64,000 bases of DNA from Arenicellaceae bacterium. GTDB taxonomy: Bacteria > Pseudomonadota > Gammaproteobacteria > Arenicellales > Arenicellaceae. Shown one piece after another: positions 56,091 through 64,000 of this stretch. The stretch is from assembly GCA_029246505.1 (NCBI GenBank), contig JAQWNC010000002.1, positions 62,001-126,000 on the forward strand, written 5' to 3'. The notes under the pieces are model-generated. The model worked only from the letters and a program-made list of their open reading frames with translations. It was not told where the DNA came from and did no database searches. Position numbers and translations under genes: made by a program. Positions within the stretch are counted from its first letter, which is position 1. Every line of letters starts with the position of its first letter.

Positions 56091-56650
56091 CAGAGCTTAA
56101 TTATTGCTTACTTCACTGGCAGGTGTAATCATACCTTCGCCGGCGATGATCGCTGCAAACGAGAAGTCAGCAAAATCACCATTGGCTAAAACGATATTAT
56201 AAAGCCACAATACTTTTCTATCACTACGGCTGGGTGAACCGTTAATAGTAAGTTTATCCCCTGGACTTATAAGGCTTTCTCTAATCCCTGCACGCCTTAG
56301 ATTGCTTGCGCCATGTATAGCAGCTGTCCATTCCACCTCATTTCCTTGTTCATCAATAGCCATAAACACCAATTGGGAATGTGGATTGACTAGCTTGAAC
56401 GATACGGCGGTTACGTCAATAAAATCTAGCGTTGTTTCCATATCAAAGTATGCATCCCTGCTGTGATGAGATGCTGCTGGGTGTACGCCAAGCAAACTAA
56501 CAATCACAACGAGCAATGTGGTGGCTATATGTTTCATTATTTAATTCCTTAATCTACATACGGTAATTTACGCCGGTTCACAAAGCAACTGTATTCGGGG
56601 CAGCACTGATACTCCAACATCATTCCGGGGCTAACTCCCGGCCCGCACTG
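56091..56650. repeat. Tandem duplication, arm A (with deletion)
   Basis: Matches 56681-57240 at a constant offset of 590 bases, covering the DUF6152 gene, the spacer and the last about 70 bases of the 220-residue protein gene. After 56650 the arm jumps to 19 bases (56652-56670) that match 57929-57947 (18 of 19), implying that most of a second copy of the 220-residue gene was deleted. Confidence 0.85.
56097..56537 (-). CDS. Secreted DUF6152 protein, copy A
   Basis: The 146-residue protein has a signal peptide ending AASHH, followed by the DUF6152 pattern: SHHSRDAYFDMETTLDFIDV, VNPHSQLVFMAIDEQGNEVE, HGASNLRRAGIRESLISPGD and LTINGSPSRSDRKVLWLYN. It is highly similar to copy B 590 bases away. 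Between the copies is a relic of the upstream gene's C-terminus, so this is one arm of a tandem duplication. The HH at the mature start could bind a metal; that is inference. Confidence 0.85.
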   Translation of the reverse strand: MKHIATTLLVVIVSLLGVHPAASHHSRDAYFDMETTLDFIDVTAVSFKLVNPHSQLVFMAIDEQGNEVEWTAAIHGASNLRRAGIRESLISPGDKLTINGSPSRSDRKVLWLYNIVLANGDFADFSFAAIIAGEGMITPASEVSNN

Positions 56651-56680
56651 ATATACTACCTACGCTTCCAAGGTAAAAGC

Positions 56681-57240
56681 TGGAGCTCAATTATTAATTA
56701 TTTCACTGGCAGGTGTAATGATTCCTACGCCAGTTCTGATCGCTCCAAACAGGTCTGCGACATCGCCGTTGGCTAACACTACCGTATACAGCCACATTGC
56801 TTTTTTGTCGCCACGGCTAGGTGAACCCCTAACGGTAAGTTTATCTCCCGGGCTTATAAGACTTTCTCTAATTCCGGCACGTCTTAGATGGCTTGCGCCC
56901 AGTATACCCGCAGTCCATTCCACCTCATTGCCCTGTTCGTCTTTGGCCATAAATACCAGCTGGGAATGTGGATTCACTACCCTGAAGGATACGGCGGTTA
57001 CGTCAATGAACTCAACCCTTGCTTCCATATCAAAGTAGGCATCCCTGCTGTGATGAGATAATACTGGGTGCACGCCAAGCAAACTGACAATCACAACAAG
57101 CAATGTGGTGGCTATATGTTTCATCATTTAATTCCTCAATCTATACACGCTAATTTACGTCGGATCAAAAGCCACTGTATTCGGGGTAGCACTCATACTC
57201 CAATATCATCCCATCCTGCGCTAACTTCCGGCCCCCACTG
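56681..57240. repeat. Tandem duplication, arm B
   Basis: The intact counterpart of 56091-56650. It continues into the complete 220-residue protein gene and its upstream spacer as far as about 57947. Confidence 0.85.
56687..57127 (-). CDS. Secreted DUF6152 protein, copy B
   Basis: The 146-residue paralogue of copy A has identical domain order: signal peptide ending VLSHH, SRDAYFDMEARVEFIDVTAV, VNPHSQLVFMAKDEQGNEVE, LTVRGSPSRGDKKAMWLYT. Substitutions are scattered and mostly conservative, so both copies appear to be under selection for the protein. It lies 37 bases downstream of the 220-residue gene on the same strand, probably in one operon with it. Confidence 0.86.
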   Translation of the reverse strand: MMKHIATTLLVVIVSLLGVHPVLSHHSRDAYFDMEARVEFIDVTAVSFRVVNPHSQLVFMAKDEQGNEVEWTAGILGASHLRRAGIRESLISPGDKLTVRGSPSRGDKKAMWLYTVVLANGDVADLFGAIRTGVGIITPASEIINN

Positions 57241-57827
57241 AAAACATATGGCTCCTCGTAATATGTCGGATCAAATATTTCGGCCGTGTACATTAACGTA
57301 TCGTCGGTAAAAGTATATCGTTCAACAGTGTAAGTATCCGGCGCACCCGAGAAAGGCATTCCCGTATGCCACACCATATTTTCTGGCGAAAGGTACGTCG
57401 TTTTCACAACAAGGGTGTCCTCTTCCCATTGACCCACTGAGAAACCACCTAATGTTGGCCACCAGTTATCAGGGGCTTGTCTTCCGTCCGTGAATATTCT
57501 CCGAACCATGTGAAAGTGCTCGTGCAAAAACACAACCTGATGATCTTGCTGGATTATCTCTAACGGGTAAGGATCGTAAATACCAAGCGGTACACCTGGC
57601 ATAATGCATTTTAAAGTTGGGTCATTCTCTTCCGAGAAATTCTCGAATGCGGCCTGCCCTGCTGGTGTCAGTCTGATATCTTCCGATGGCGGATGCCCCG
57701 TACCTGCACCTCTGAGAGGCTCCCAAATTCCGTCGATACTCGGTGCCGCGGCCGCCAGCTCCGTTACGGCTAAACCAATAACGGTTATTGCCACTGAGAA
57801 AGTTGAAAGTCGAATTTTAATCATCAC
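57165..57827 (-). CDS. Secreted partner protein of DUF6152 (unknown family)
   Basis: The 220-residue protein has a signal peptide ending ELAAAAPS. The mature part begins IDGIWEPLRGAGTGHPPSED, then has LKCIMPGVPLGIYDPYPLEI, VFLHEHFHMVRRIFTDGRQA, GGFSVGQWEEDTLVVKTTYL and a C-terminal ILEYECYPEYSGF. It corresponds in layout to the C-terminal domain of the 353-residue fusion at 54953-56014. It is divergent from the iorAB-like genes with a 140-base shared promoter region. The biochemical role is unknown. Confidence 0.8.
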   Translation of the reverse strand: MMIKIRLSTFSVAITVIGLAVTELAAAAPSIDGIWEPLRGAGTGHPPSEDIRLTPAGQAAFENFSEENDPTLKCIMPGVPLGIYDPYPLEIIQQDHQVVFLHEHFHMVRRIFTDGRQAPDNWWPTLGGFSVGQWEEDTLVVKTTYLSPENMVWHTGMPFSGAPDTYTVERYTFTDDTLMYTAEIFDPTYYEEPYVFSGGRKLAQDGMILEYECYPEYSGF

Positions 57828-57967
57828 GCCCTCTTGTTCCTGATTTCGAATCTAAACCGATAGTACTTGGGGTCTTCGTCCCACTCAAGCTATATGATAT
57901 TGCATTTTAACCAAGTGAAAACTTCCTCTATACTGCCTACGCTTCCAGCATACTTGGAGTATAACTA

Positions 57968-58468
57968 ATGACTATTGTTACCCTACGCGTCAATGGCGCG
58001 TCCCACGAAGTTGATATCGACCCGGCCACACCTCTTCTATATGTGTTACGTAACGACCTTGAGCTGCGTGGCCCACGTTTTGGCTGCGGACTCGGCCAGT
58101 GCGGGGTATGTACTATAATCGTTGATGGGGCTGCAGTGCGTTCTTGCACCATACCGGCTTCACAGGTTAGTGGCGAAATAACTACACTCGAAGGTCTCTC
58201 CACAAACGGCATGCTGGATCCGCTACAGCAGGCCTGGATCGACGAGCAGGTTCCACAATGTGGTTATTGCCAGAACGGTCAGATTATGACAGCCAAAGCG
58301 CTACTTAACCAAAACCCGAACCCGACCGACATTGAAATCCGTACAGGAATGGAAGGCGCATTGTGTCGATGTATGACTTACTATCGTATTCAGGCGGCGA
58401 TAAAACGTGTAGTCCAAGGTGCAGTGGTATCTGCCACGCCTGAGACTGATCAAGGAGCAGACGTATGA
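57968..58468 (+). CDS. IorA-type 2Fe-2S subunit of a molybdenum oxidoreductase
   Basis: The 166-residue protein has two 2Fe-2S cluster sites: C40, C45, C48 and C60 (GCGLGQCGVC...SC), then C98, C101, C133 and C135 (CGYCQNGQIM...LCRCMTYYR). The CxYCQNGQ and CRC(M)TY variants are typical of the isoquinoline 1-oxidoreductase (IorA) branch. The stop codon overlaps the start of the Mo subunit gene by 4 bases (ATGA). It acts as a small electron-transfer subunit; no FAD subunit accompanies it. Confidence 0.95.
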   Translation: MTIVTLRVNGASHEVDIDPATPLLYVLRNDLELRGPRFGCGLGQCGVCTIIVDGAAVRSCTIPASQVSGEITTLEGLSTNGMLDPLQQAWIDEQVPQCGYCQNGQIMTAKALLNQNPNPTDIEIRTGMEGALCRCMTYYRIQAAIKRVVQGAVVSATPETDQGADV

Positions 58469-60840
58469 GTAAAACACTGCAGCTTCCAAAAATAATCGAA
58501 GATGCACTCCTTCAAGCTAATCCATCCACTTCCCGTCGCAATTTTCTAAAGTCCTCAGGAGCCCTGATACTAAGCGTCGGCGTAAACTCTATCCCGGGCG
58601 GCAAAGTTCTCGCGCAAACCACAGACAGCGGTCCCTACACAGATCCTGACTTTCTACAGCTGGATACCTGGATCGTAATCCATCCGGACAATACTGCGAG
58701 CTTCTTCGTGGGCAAAACCGATGGTGGTCAGGGGACTGGCACTGCATTTCGACAAATGATGTGCGACGAGCTCGATATTGCTTACGATAAGACCAATCTC
58801 GTCATGGGCAGCACTGATACAACGCCTGACCAGGGTGGTTCAGGCGGTTCCGACGGTGTTGAGCGGGATGGCTGGCCGATGCGGCGAGTTGCTGCTGAAG
58901 CTAGACGAGTCCTACTAGGGTTAGCATCCGATTATTTAGAAATACCAATCACCGAGCTTGTGGTGAGCAACGCAATAATCACAAGCAACAACGACCCATC
59001 TAAGATAGTTACCTACGCTGAACTGATCGGCGGAAGAACATTCAACGTTTCACTTACAGGAGAAAACGTCAATGCCACCAGTGGCGTAGCAAACGTCAAA
59101 CCGGTTAGCGACCTCAACGTTATAGGTCAGTCCATTCAACGTTACGACATCCCTGCAAAGGTCGACGGGTCGCTGATATGGGCTGTCGATGTGAAACTGC
59201 CCGGCATGGTCCATGCGCGAAACGTCCGGCCACCACTCGTCGGTGCCACTCTACGCAGCATCGATGAGTCATCAGTCGCCGACACCCCAGGTTTGATCCG
59301 CGTGGTAAGCCGCGGTAACTACGTGGCCGTAGTCTGCGAGCGCGAAGAGCAAGCCATCAGTGCTGCCCGACAATTACAAGTTGATTGGGCAGCACCATCC
59401 GAAGCACCTTTTCCGGCATCGGACGATCTATTTGACTATATGCGTAGCGCAACCATTGCAGCCAATAGCGCTTCAGATATAACGGGCGACCCCGATTCAG
59501 CACTGGAAGCCGCAGAACATCTCATTGAAGCCGAGTACGAAGTACCCTATCAGGGACATACAGCGATTGGTCCTGCCCACGCTCTGGCCGACCCGTCCGA
59601 TGGTCAAATGACGATTTACTCGAACGATATAAAATCTTATGGCTTGCGTAGAGGAGTTGCGAAGTTTTTAGGTATAGCAAAAGAACAAGTGCGGGTGATT
59701 TACATGGATGGACCTCAAGTTTATGGCCGTACCGCAGCCGACGACGCTGGCTTTGAGGCTGCGTTTCTTGCTCATGAGCTCGGGCGACCAGTCCGCGTAC
59801 AATGGATGCGAGATGAGGAAACCGCTTGGGACACGAAGGGTCCTGCATACACTTTCAAGCTACGAGGGGGGCTCGATCGCCAAGGTAAACTCGTAGCACT
59901 CGAATACGCTGCACGTGCTGCCGACTACAATCACCTTGGATACAACCAGGCAGACACAGTCTTGATTGCTCAGCTAATGGGCATACGCCCCTCTGAACCA
60001 GCTAAGGGTCGTTCTGTAACGCCGTCTATTAAATACGCCATTGCGAATCAGCGTATGACCGCCGATATCGTTAGCCTCCCTTTGATCTGGGGGACGCCAC
60101 TTCGTACCGGTAATCTTCGCGACCCTAACGGGCCGCAGGTGACATTTGCATTCGAATCCTTCATCGATGAGCTAGCCGCTGTGGCAAGCGCCGACCCGGT
60201 TCAGTTCCGGCTCGATCTTTTAACCAGCAGTGATGAGGACGACCTGCTCCGGCGGGCACGTTCTATCGCCACCCTCAATGCCGCGGCTGAAAGCTTCGGC
60301 TGGGAGACGCGACCGTCACCGAATCCGCAGATATCAGAGCCTGGTAGTCCATTCGTCACTGGGCGCGGTCTCGGCTACACCTTCCGTAACGGCACGGTCG
60401 TAGCGTTAATAGCAGAGGTCGAAGTAAACCGCACCACTGGGCATATCTGGGTCAAGCGGCTGGTGTGCGGCCATGACTGTGGTCTCGTGATCAACCCAGC
60501 GGGACTCAGCCATACCGTCGAGTGCGGCATATTACATGGCCTAAGTAGAGCGCTATGGGAAGAAGTCCAGTTCGACACTAAAAAAATCAAGAGTGTCGAT
60601 TGGGTGTCGCACCCAAGCCTCCGGCATTCCGACATACCGGAAACCATCGAAATCGTTCAGGTCAACGGCGACCCTAATCCAGACCGCCCTGATCTACCCC
60701 ACTATGGTGCGGGTGAAGCAAGCCATAAACCGGTTATAGCAGCGGTTGCGAATGCTATTTATGATGCGACTGGCGTACGCCTGCGTCGACCACCTTTCCG
60801 TAAGGAACGAGTTTTAGCGGCAATCCACGCACAAACTTGA
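58465..60840 (+). CDS. IorB-type molybdopterin subunit with Tat signal
   Basis: The 791-residue single-chain Mo subunit carries a twin-arginine motif SRRNFLK (residues 23-29) and hydrophobic stretch to VLAQ near 51, so it is exported folded to the periplasm, probably with the IorA subunit. Mo-domain motifs: GKTDGGQGTGTAFRQMMCDE, YMDGPQVYGRTAADDAGFEA (degenerate form of the GGxFG motif), and catalytic Glu in YGAGEASHKPVIAAVANAIY near 750. The first Mo domain variant and the lack of an FAD subunit fit IorAB-type enzymes that use membrane or periplasmic electron acceptors. The substrate is unknown. Confidence 0.93.
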   Translation: MSKTLQLPKIIEDALLQANPSTSRRNFLKSSGALILSVGVNSIPGGKVLAQTTDSGPYTDPDFLQLDTWIVIHPDNTASFFVGKTDGGQGTGTAFRQMMCDELDIAYDKTNLVMGSTDTTPDQGGSGGSDGVERDGWPMRRVAAEARRVLLGLASDYLEIPITELVVSNAIITSNNDPSKIVTYAELIGGRTFNVSLTGENVNATSGVANVKPVSDLNVIGQSIQRYDIPAKVDGSLIWAVDVKLPGMVHARNVRPPLVGATLRSIDESSVADTPGLIRVVSRGNYVAVVCEREEQAISAARQLQVDWAAPSEAPFPASDDLFDYMRSATIAANSASDITGDPDSALEAAEHLIEAEYEVPYQGHTAIGPAHALADPSDGQMTIYSNDIKSYGLRRGVAKFLGIAKEQVRVIYMDGPQVYGRTAADDAGFEAAFLAHELGRPVRVQWMRDEETAWDTKGPAYTFKLRGGLDRQGKLVALEYAARAADYNHLGYNQADTVLIAQLMGIRPSEPAKGRSVTPSIKYAIANQRMTADIVSLPLIWGTPLRTGNLRDPNGPQVTFAFESFIDELAAVASADPVQFRLDLLTSSDEDDLLRRARSIATLNAAAESFGWETRPSPNPQISEPGSPFVTGRGLGYTFRNGTVVALIAEVEVNRTTGHIWVKRLVCGHDCGLVINPAGLSHTVECGILHGLSRALWEEVQFDTKKIKSVDWVSHPSLRHSDIPETIEIVQVNGDPNPDRPDLPHYGAGEASHKPVIAAVANAIYDATGVRLRRPPFRKERVLAAIHAQT

Positions 60841-60863
60841 TAGGTTAAATAAGTCCCACTTGC

Positions 60864-60882
60864 TAGCCCACACAATGGGCTA
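60864..60882. terminator. Hairpin between convergent genes
   Basis: A perfect 7-bp stem TAGCCCA / TGGGCTA with a CACAA loop sits between the ends of the Mo subunit gene and the phosphoesterase gene. It lacks a T run on either strand, so it is only a weak terminator candidate. Confidence 0.35.
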
Positions 60883-60888
60883 CCATAG

Positions 60889-62502
60889 TTACTCAGCAGA
60901 TACGCTGTAGCTATCAGCAATCTCGCTGCAAGGGGCGGAACTGCAACCCTCTGCGGTCCTAACGTAGTCCACCTTGACCTGTTTAGATGAAACGGTCACA
61001 TGCATAAATCCTGCACCTGGAAGGACAACACCCTGCTCGTAGTCATAGCCTTGATAGCCGGCTTGCCGAATTAAACCCTCTCCGCCCGGTGTAGCGCGAG
61101 AAGGCTGTGGAACTTCCTGATATATGACCCCGCTTGGATGCACCTCTTTAACGTAAATATGGTCGTGACCGTGAAATACAATTTGGACATTGTTTTTGAT
61201 AAGAAGACCCTGAATCGACTCTCCCCCCCAACCGGGTCGATACTGCTCAAAGTCATACGATTCTGTAGATGAATCAACCCTTCTAATCTGCGGCGCATCA
61301 CCTTCAGTGTTATGTACTCCACCTTCGAAAGTAATGTAGTTTGAACGATCCCAATTTTCGACATCAAAAGGCGTACGACCACCCCATTCGAAATAATCTG
61401 AATACAGAGCCCCTCCTCTGCTACCCCCAAACGGATTACTCAACCCTCCCACCAGGTGGTGAATGAATACGAACTTAAAGGTTGCATTACTACTTTCCAA
61501 CGTCCTTTTTAGCCAGGCAAATTGCTCCGCACCGAGAGACTTACACCACGGGCCTCCGCACTGATTTGGCTCCCAAAAGGGGTCCAATGCGATAAATAGT
61601 GCACTGCCCCATTCCCAAGCGTAATAGCCGTCCTGACGGCCGATAAAGTCATGTTCAGTTGTAGGACCACTATAGAACCCATTATCGCTTGGTGAAGGAA
61701 AGTACTTTTTACGTGCATTTATGGCCCAAACCGCCAAATTATTTGGGGTCCCGTCTAACCTGATACTATCTTCTGCTTCGTGATTGCCCTGCACTAACAT
61801 GAGCGGAATGGAAGAGCCTCCATAAGTCATTAAGGATCGCATATAGGTAACATCCTGCAGAACTTCCGCCTCGGTGATTGCCGCACTTTCTTCTCGCTCT
61901 TGTATCGAAAACAGTCCATTTTGGTAATTCTGGGCTGTCATAAAGAAATCCCCTAAATCTACGGTAAAGTCCGGGTCGTAGCTAAGCATGTTTTCGACGG
62001 TGCGAGCATAAATTTTATCGTCAGATGTTTCGCGGTTACATCGTGGCCCACACCAATCTTCAAATCGGGTTCTGGCTCCCAAATGGGGGTCCGCTTGAAC
62101 GGCAAAACTAAAGGTAACTCCGTCAGATTTTGCGGTATCAAAACTGTACTCAGTTCCAGTGGCAAACTCTTCAGATGTCTCTGATTTGAATCGAAGCCGA
62201 TAGAAATATTCCGAATCGCCAGTCAGGTCGTTTAAGTTAAATGTAAAAACTTGGTCTACCAAAATACTTTCTACACTGGTGCTACGACTGTAATCACCAG
62301 AGACGCCACCATACTCGACGTAAAGCTCATTATCTGAGAAGGCCATTACGCTAATCGCAATACCTTGATCGGTTGGCCGACCAAGTAGAATATCGCCATC
62401 GAACTCGACAACTTCAGTCGTCTGCGAGGAGACATTTGGAAACGAGCCCCCCATCAGAGAAACCATTAAAATGATCTTAAAGAAGCCACGTATACTATCC
62501 AT
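60889..62502 (-). CDS. Secreted purple-acid-phosphatase-like metallophosphoesterase
   Basis: The 537-residue protein has a signal peptide (to NVSSQ). An N-terminal beta-sandwich of the PAP/fibronectin type spans about 30-125, and the calcineurin-like domain has QADPHLG (residues 136-142), DLGDFF near 182-187, VQGNHEAED, FIHHLVGG and FHGHDHIYVKEV. All five metal-site motifs are present, indicating a binuclear phosphatase or phosphodiesterase outside the cytoplasm. A Cys pair CGPRC follows motif I. The substrate is unknown. Convergent with the iorAB-like genes. Confidence 0.9.
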   Translation of the reverse strand: MDSIRGFFKIILMVSLMGGSFPNVSSQTTEVVEFDGDILLGRPTDQGIAISVMAFSDNELYVEYGGVSGDYSRSTSVESILVDQVFTFNLNDLTGDSEYFYRLRFKSETSEEFATGTEYSFDTAKSDGVTFSFAVQADPHLGARTRFEDWCGPRCNRETSDDKIYARTVENMLSYDPDFTVDLGDFFMTAQNYQNGLFSIQEREESAAITEAEVLQDVTYMRSLMTYGGSSIPLMLVQGNHEAEDSIRLDGTPNNLAVWAINARKKYFPSPSDNGFYSGPTTEHDFIGRQDGYYAWEWGSALFIALDPFWEPNQCGGPWCKSLGAEQFAWLKRTLESSNATFKFVFIHHLVGGLSNPFGGSRGGALYSDYFEWGGRTPFDVENWDRSNYITFEGGVHNTEGDAPQIRRVDSSTESYDFEQYRPGWGGESIQGLLIKNNVQIVFHGHDHIYVKEVHPSGVIYQEVPQPSRATPGGEGLIRQAGYQGYDYEQGVVLPGAGFMHVTVSSKQVKVDYVRTAEGCSSAPCSEIADSYSVSAE

Positions 62503-62579
62503 CTAAAAACCCCAAAATAAAATCTATTCACCCCAGTTAGCCATCTACTTATCCATACCTACACTTACGCAACCGCAGC

Positions 62580-63422
62580 TTAGGGTACTTTTACAAACGT
62601 AAAGACCTGCTCACTAATCGGCAGGCCATAAAGGTGGGCTGCAAGATCATCAGGCTCGTTATTTGCAGCAATACACCCAAAATAACGACCCTTACAGCTG
62701 ACCTCTAATTCATCACCGGCGAAGGGAAATGGAAACATTTCATATTTTCCATCACCTATGGGCCGCACTGTCACGGTAGAGTCCTCATCCACTGAATTCG
62801 GAATATGAACAAATTGCTCTTGCATCCGCTGACTGTCATGCCGCAGGTTAAAATACAACGCCAAAGTATCGAAAAATTGCAGTAGTTTGTAGTTCCGCAT
62901 CAATGACTTTTCATCCACCCAGCCGGCAGTTTCCGGAGACGCTGCCAGCTCGTCCTTCAGCCGTTGTTGACGGGTAATCTCATCATCAAGCAATCCGCTG
63001 ACAAACTTTTCGTTTTCCGGTGGTATAGGAACTGATTTTCTACCATCTAGAACGGTGAATTCAGATACTCCATAACGCTCATTGTAAAGCCCCCAGCTAT
63101 GCATACTCGACAACAAGCCGCAATAAGGATGTTCGGCTTGATTGAAATCAGGTGAACGACGGCTGGTATCTAGAACGCCTGGCACAGGCCCAGTGCCAAG
63201 ACCACAAGGGAATCCGCTTTCAGTGTGGAGTACTGGATTTGCATCGGTTTCATCCCAGCCGCGATCATGGTGGGCAACAGTGTAGATAAATTCCTCGTAG
63301 GGCTCTGGGCGCTCAAACATCTCATTCCCAAAGGCTCTCATCATTTGTTCACAAAGTTCCAGGTGTTCCACCATAGTGGACACAAAACGTTTTTTACCAA
63401 CTGGTGCGGATTGGATGATCAT
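62580..63422 (-). CDS. DUF3891 family protein
   Basis: The 280-residue protein starts MIIQSAPVGKKRFVSTMVEHLELCEQ-like and contains VAHHDRGWDE near residues 49-58, followed by NQAEHPYCGLLSSMHSWGLYN near 115-135, the hallmark of DUF3891. The HHD motif with the later His residues resembles an HD-type metal site (inference). No signal peptide is seen. Function is unknown. It lies 77 bases upstream of the phosphoesterase on the same strand. Confidence 0.85.
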   Translation of the reverse strand: MIIQSAPVGKKRFVSTMVEHLELCEQMMRAFGNEMFERPEPYEEFIYTVAHHDRGWDETDANPVLHTESGFPCGLGTGPVPGVLDTSRRSPDFNQAEHPYCGLLSSMHSWGLYNERYGVSEFTVLDGRKSVPIPPENEKFVSGLLDDEITRQQRLKDELAASPETAGWVDEKSLMRNYKLLQFFDTLALYFNLRHDSQRMQEQFVHIPNSVDEDSTVTVRPIGDGKYEMFPFPFAGDELEVSCKGRYFGCIAANNEPDDLAAHLYGLPISEQVFTFVKVP

Positions 63423-63662
63423 GTGCGTACTCCTCTGTGTGTAGATATCGTACTGGAGCGAATATTTGATGAGGTTGATTCACCCTCGACCGAAGGCCCT
63501 TACAATAGCCCCTACAATACAATCATTAAGTTACAGCAGACAATATATTGCTGTTTATTCTGAGGTTTGGCAAGCGAGCTTGTCTCAACCATAAAGGGGC
63601 TATATTCTGAACTTCAAGACCTACCGACATAACTGTACCGAGATAGCTACACCGAGAAAACT

Positions 63663-64000
63663 ATGCGAGCACTATTGGATAACGTAAAACACACTACCGT
63701 TATAATCACCCTGCTGATAGTTTTTCTGCCGGTAAATGACAGCGCGGTACAGATCCTGCCTTCTCCAGAATACACTGTTGATCCCTATTGGCCAAAAGTA
63801 CCGTTTCTTAATGCTTGGTTGATACAAGGTGTACCGACCATCACTACCGATGCCAATGACCATATCTTGGCCATCAGCCGAACCGACGATCTACGCCCCG
63901 ATGAGTCGATGGCAACCTATGACCCACCGTGTGGCGACTGCTACGTCGCAGCTCCAGAGATTCTTGAATTTGATAGTGAAGGAAACCTACACAATGCCTG
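63663..64000 (+). CDS. Start of a secreted NHL/propeller-like protein (cut by the window edge)
   Basis: The first 112 codons are visible; the gene runs off the end. A signal-anchor (TTVIITLLIVFLPVNDSA) is followed by VDPYWPKVPFLNAWLIQGVP and TITTDANDHILAISRTDDLR, then CGDCYVAAPEILEFDSEGNL. This resembles the first blade of six-bladed NHL-type propellers (as in peptidyl-amidating lyase-like proteins). The rest of the protein is needed for a firm call. Confidence 0.7.
   Translation, partial: MRALLDNVKHTTVIITLLIVFLPVNDSAVQILPSPEYTVDPYWPKVPFLNAWLIQGVPTITTDANDHILAISRTDDLRPDESMATYDPPCGDCYVAAPEILEFDSEGNLHNA

Overview
The window is a chromosomal segment of a Gram-negative bacterium, most likely a free-living gammaproteobacterium (possibly marine) of moderate to low GC. 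The evidence is lipid A and lipoprotein export genes (lpxK, msbA, kdsB, lolCD), the exbB-exbD-msbA-lpxK-ycaR-kdsB gene order, an AcnB-type aconitase, a dnaQ-rnhA-methyltransferase-rimI run, and prfB with the classic +1 frameshift site. The exact lineage cannot be fixed from sequence alone. No phage, insertion sequence, CRISPR array or rRNA operon was seen.

Layout. 1-15.7 kb holds housekeeping genes: EF-hand protein, cytochrome b561, recJ, acnB, a CorB/CorC-type CBS protein, tsaB, a DinG/YoaA helicase, rfbD, rfbC, dinB and a periplasmic phosphodiesterase. 15.9-16.2 kb holds tRNA-Glu and tRNA-Ala with a recognisable promoter and terminator. 16.3-27 kb holds a pentapeptide-repeat protein, dnaQ, rnhA, a methyltransferase, rimI, a family 4 uracil-DNA glycosylase, leuA, a spore-photoproduct-lyase-like radical SAM enzyme coupled to a nucleoside phosphorylase-like protein, a glycosyltransferase and mdh. 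27-35.5 kb mixes two Sco-type copper proteins, a PCuAC chaperone, a YncE-like propeller protein, a 2-hydroxyacid dehydrogenase, pabB and truD with broken genes. 35.5-48.4 kb is the envelope and translation block: nagZ, L,D-transpeptidase, LMW phosphatase, kdsB, ycaR, lpxK, msbA, exbD, exbB, DUF2062, lolD, lolC/E, lysS, prfB.

48.5-64 kb is accessory and metabolic. The first part is a sodium:solute symporter with a small membrane partner, followed by a four-subunit molybdenum hydroxylase (FAD, 2Fe-2S, and a Mo subunit split into two coupled genes) that resembles the nicotinate dehydrogenase layout. The second part is a two-subunit, Tat-exported IorAB-type molybdenum oxidoreductase surrounded by secreted DUF6152 proteins. 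These occur both as tandem single-domain copies and fused to a second domain that is also encoded separately next door. A metallophosphoesterase, a DUF3891 protein and the start of a secreted propeller-like protein end the window.

A theme of the window is gene decay by in-frame stop codons: a VanZ-like gene (3.6 kb), a secreted protein gene (8.4 kb), a RelA/SpoT-type gene (27.1 kb), a methyltransferase (29.9 kb) and a membrane-protein remnant (42.7 kb). This last lies where comEC is normally found in related genomes. All homology calls were made by reading motifs; no database search was run.
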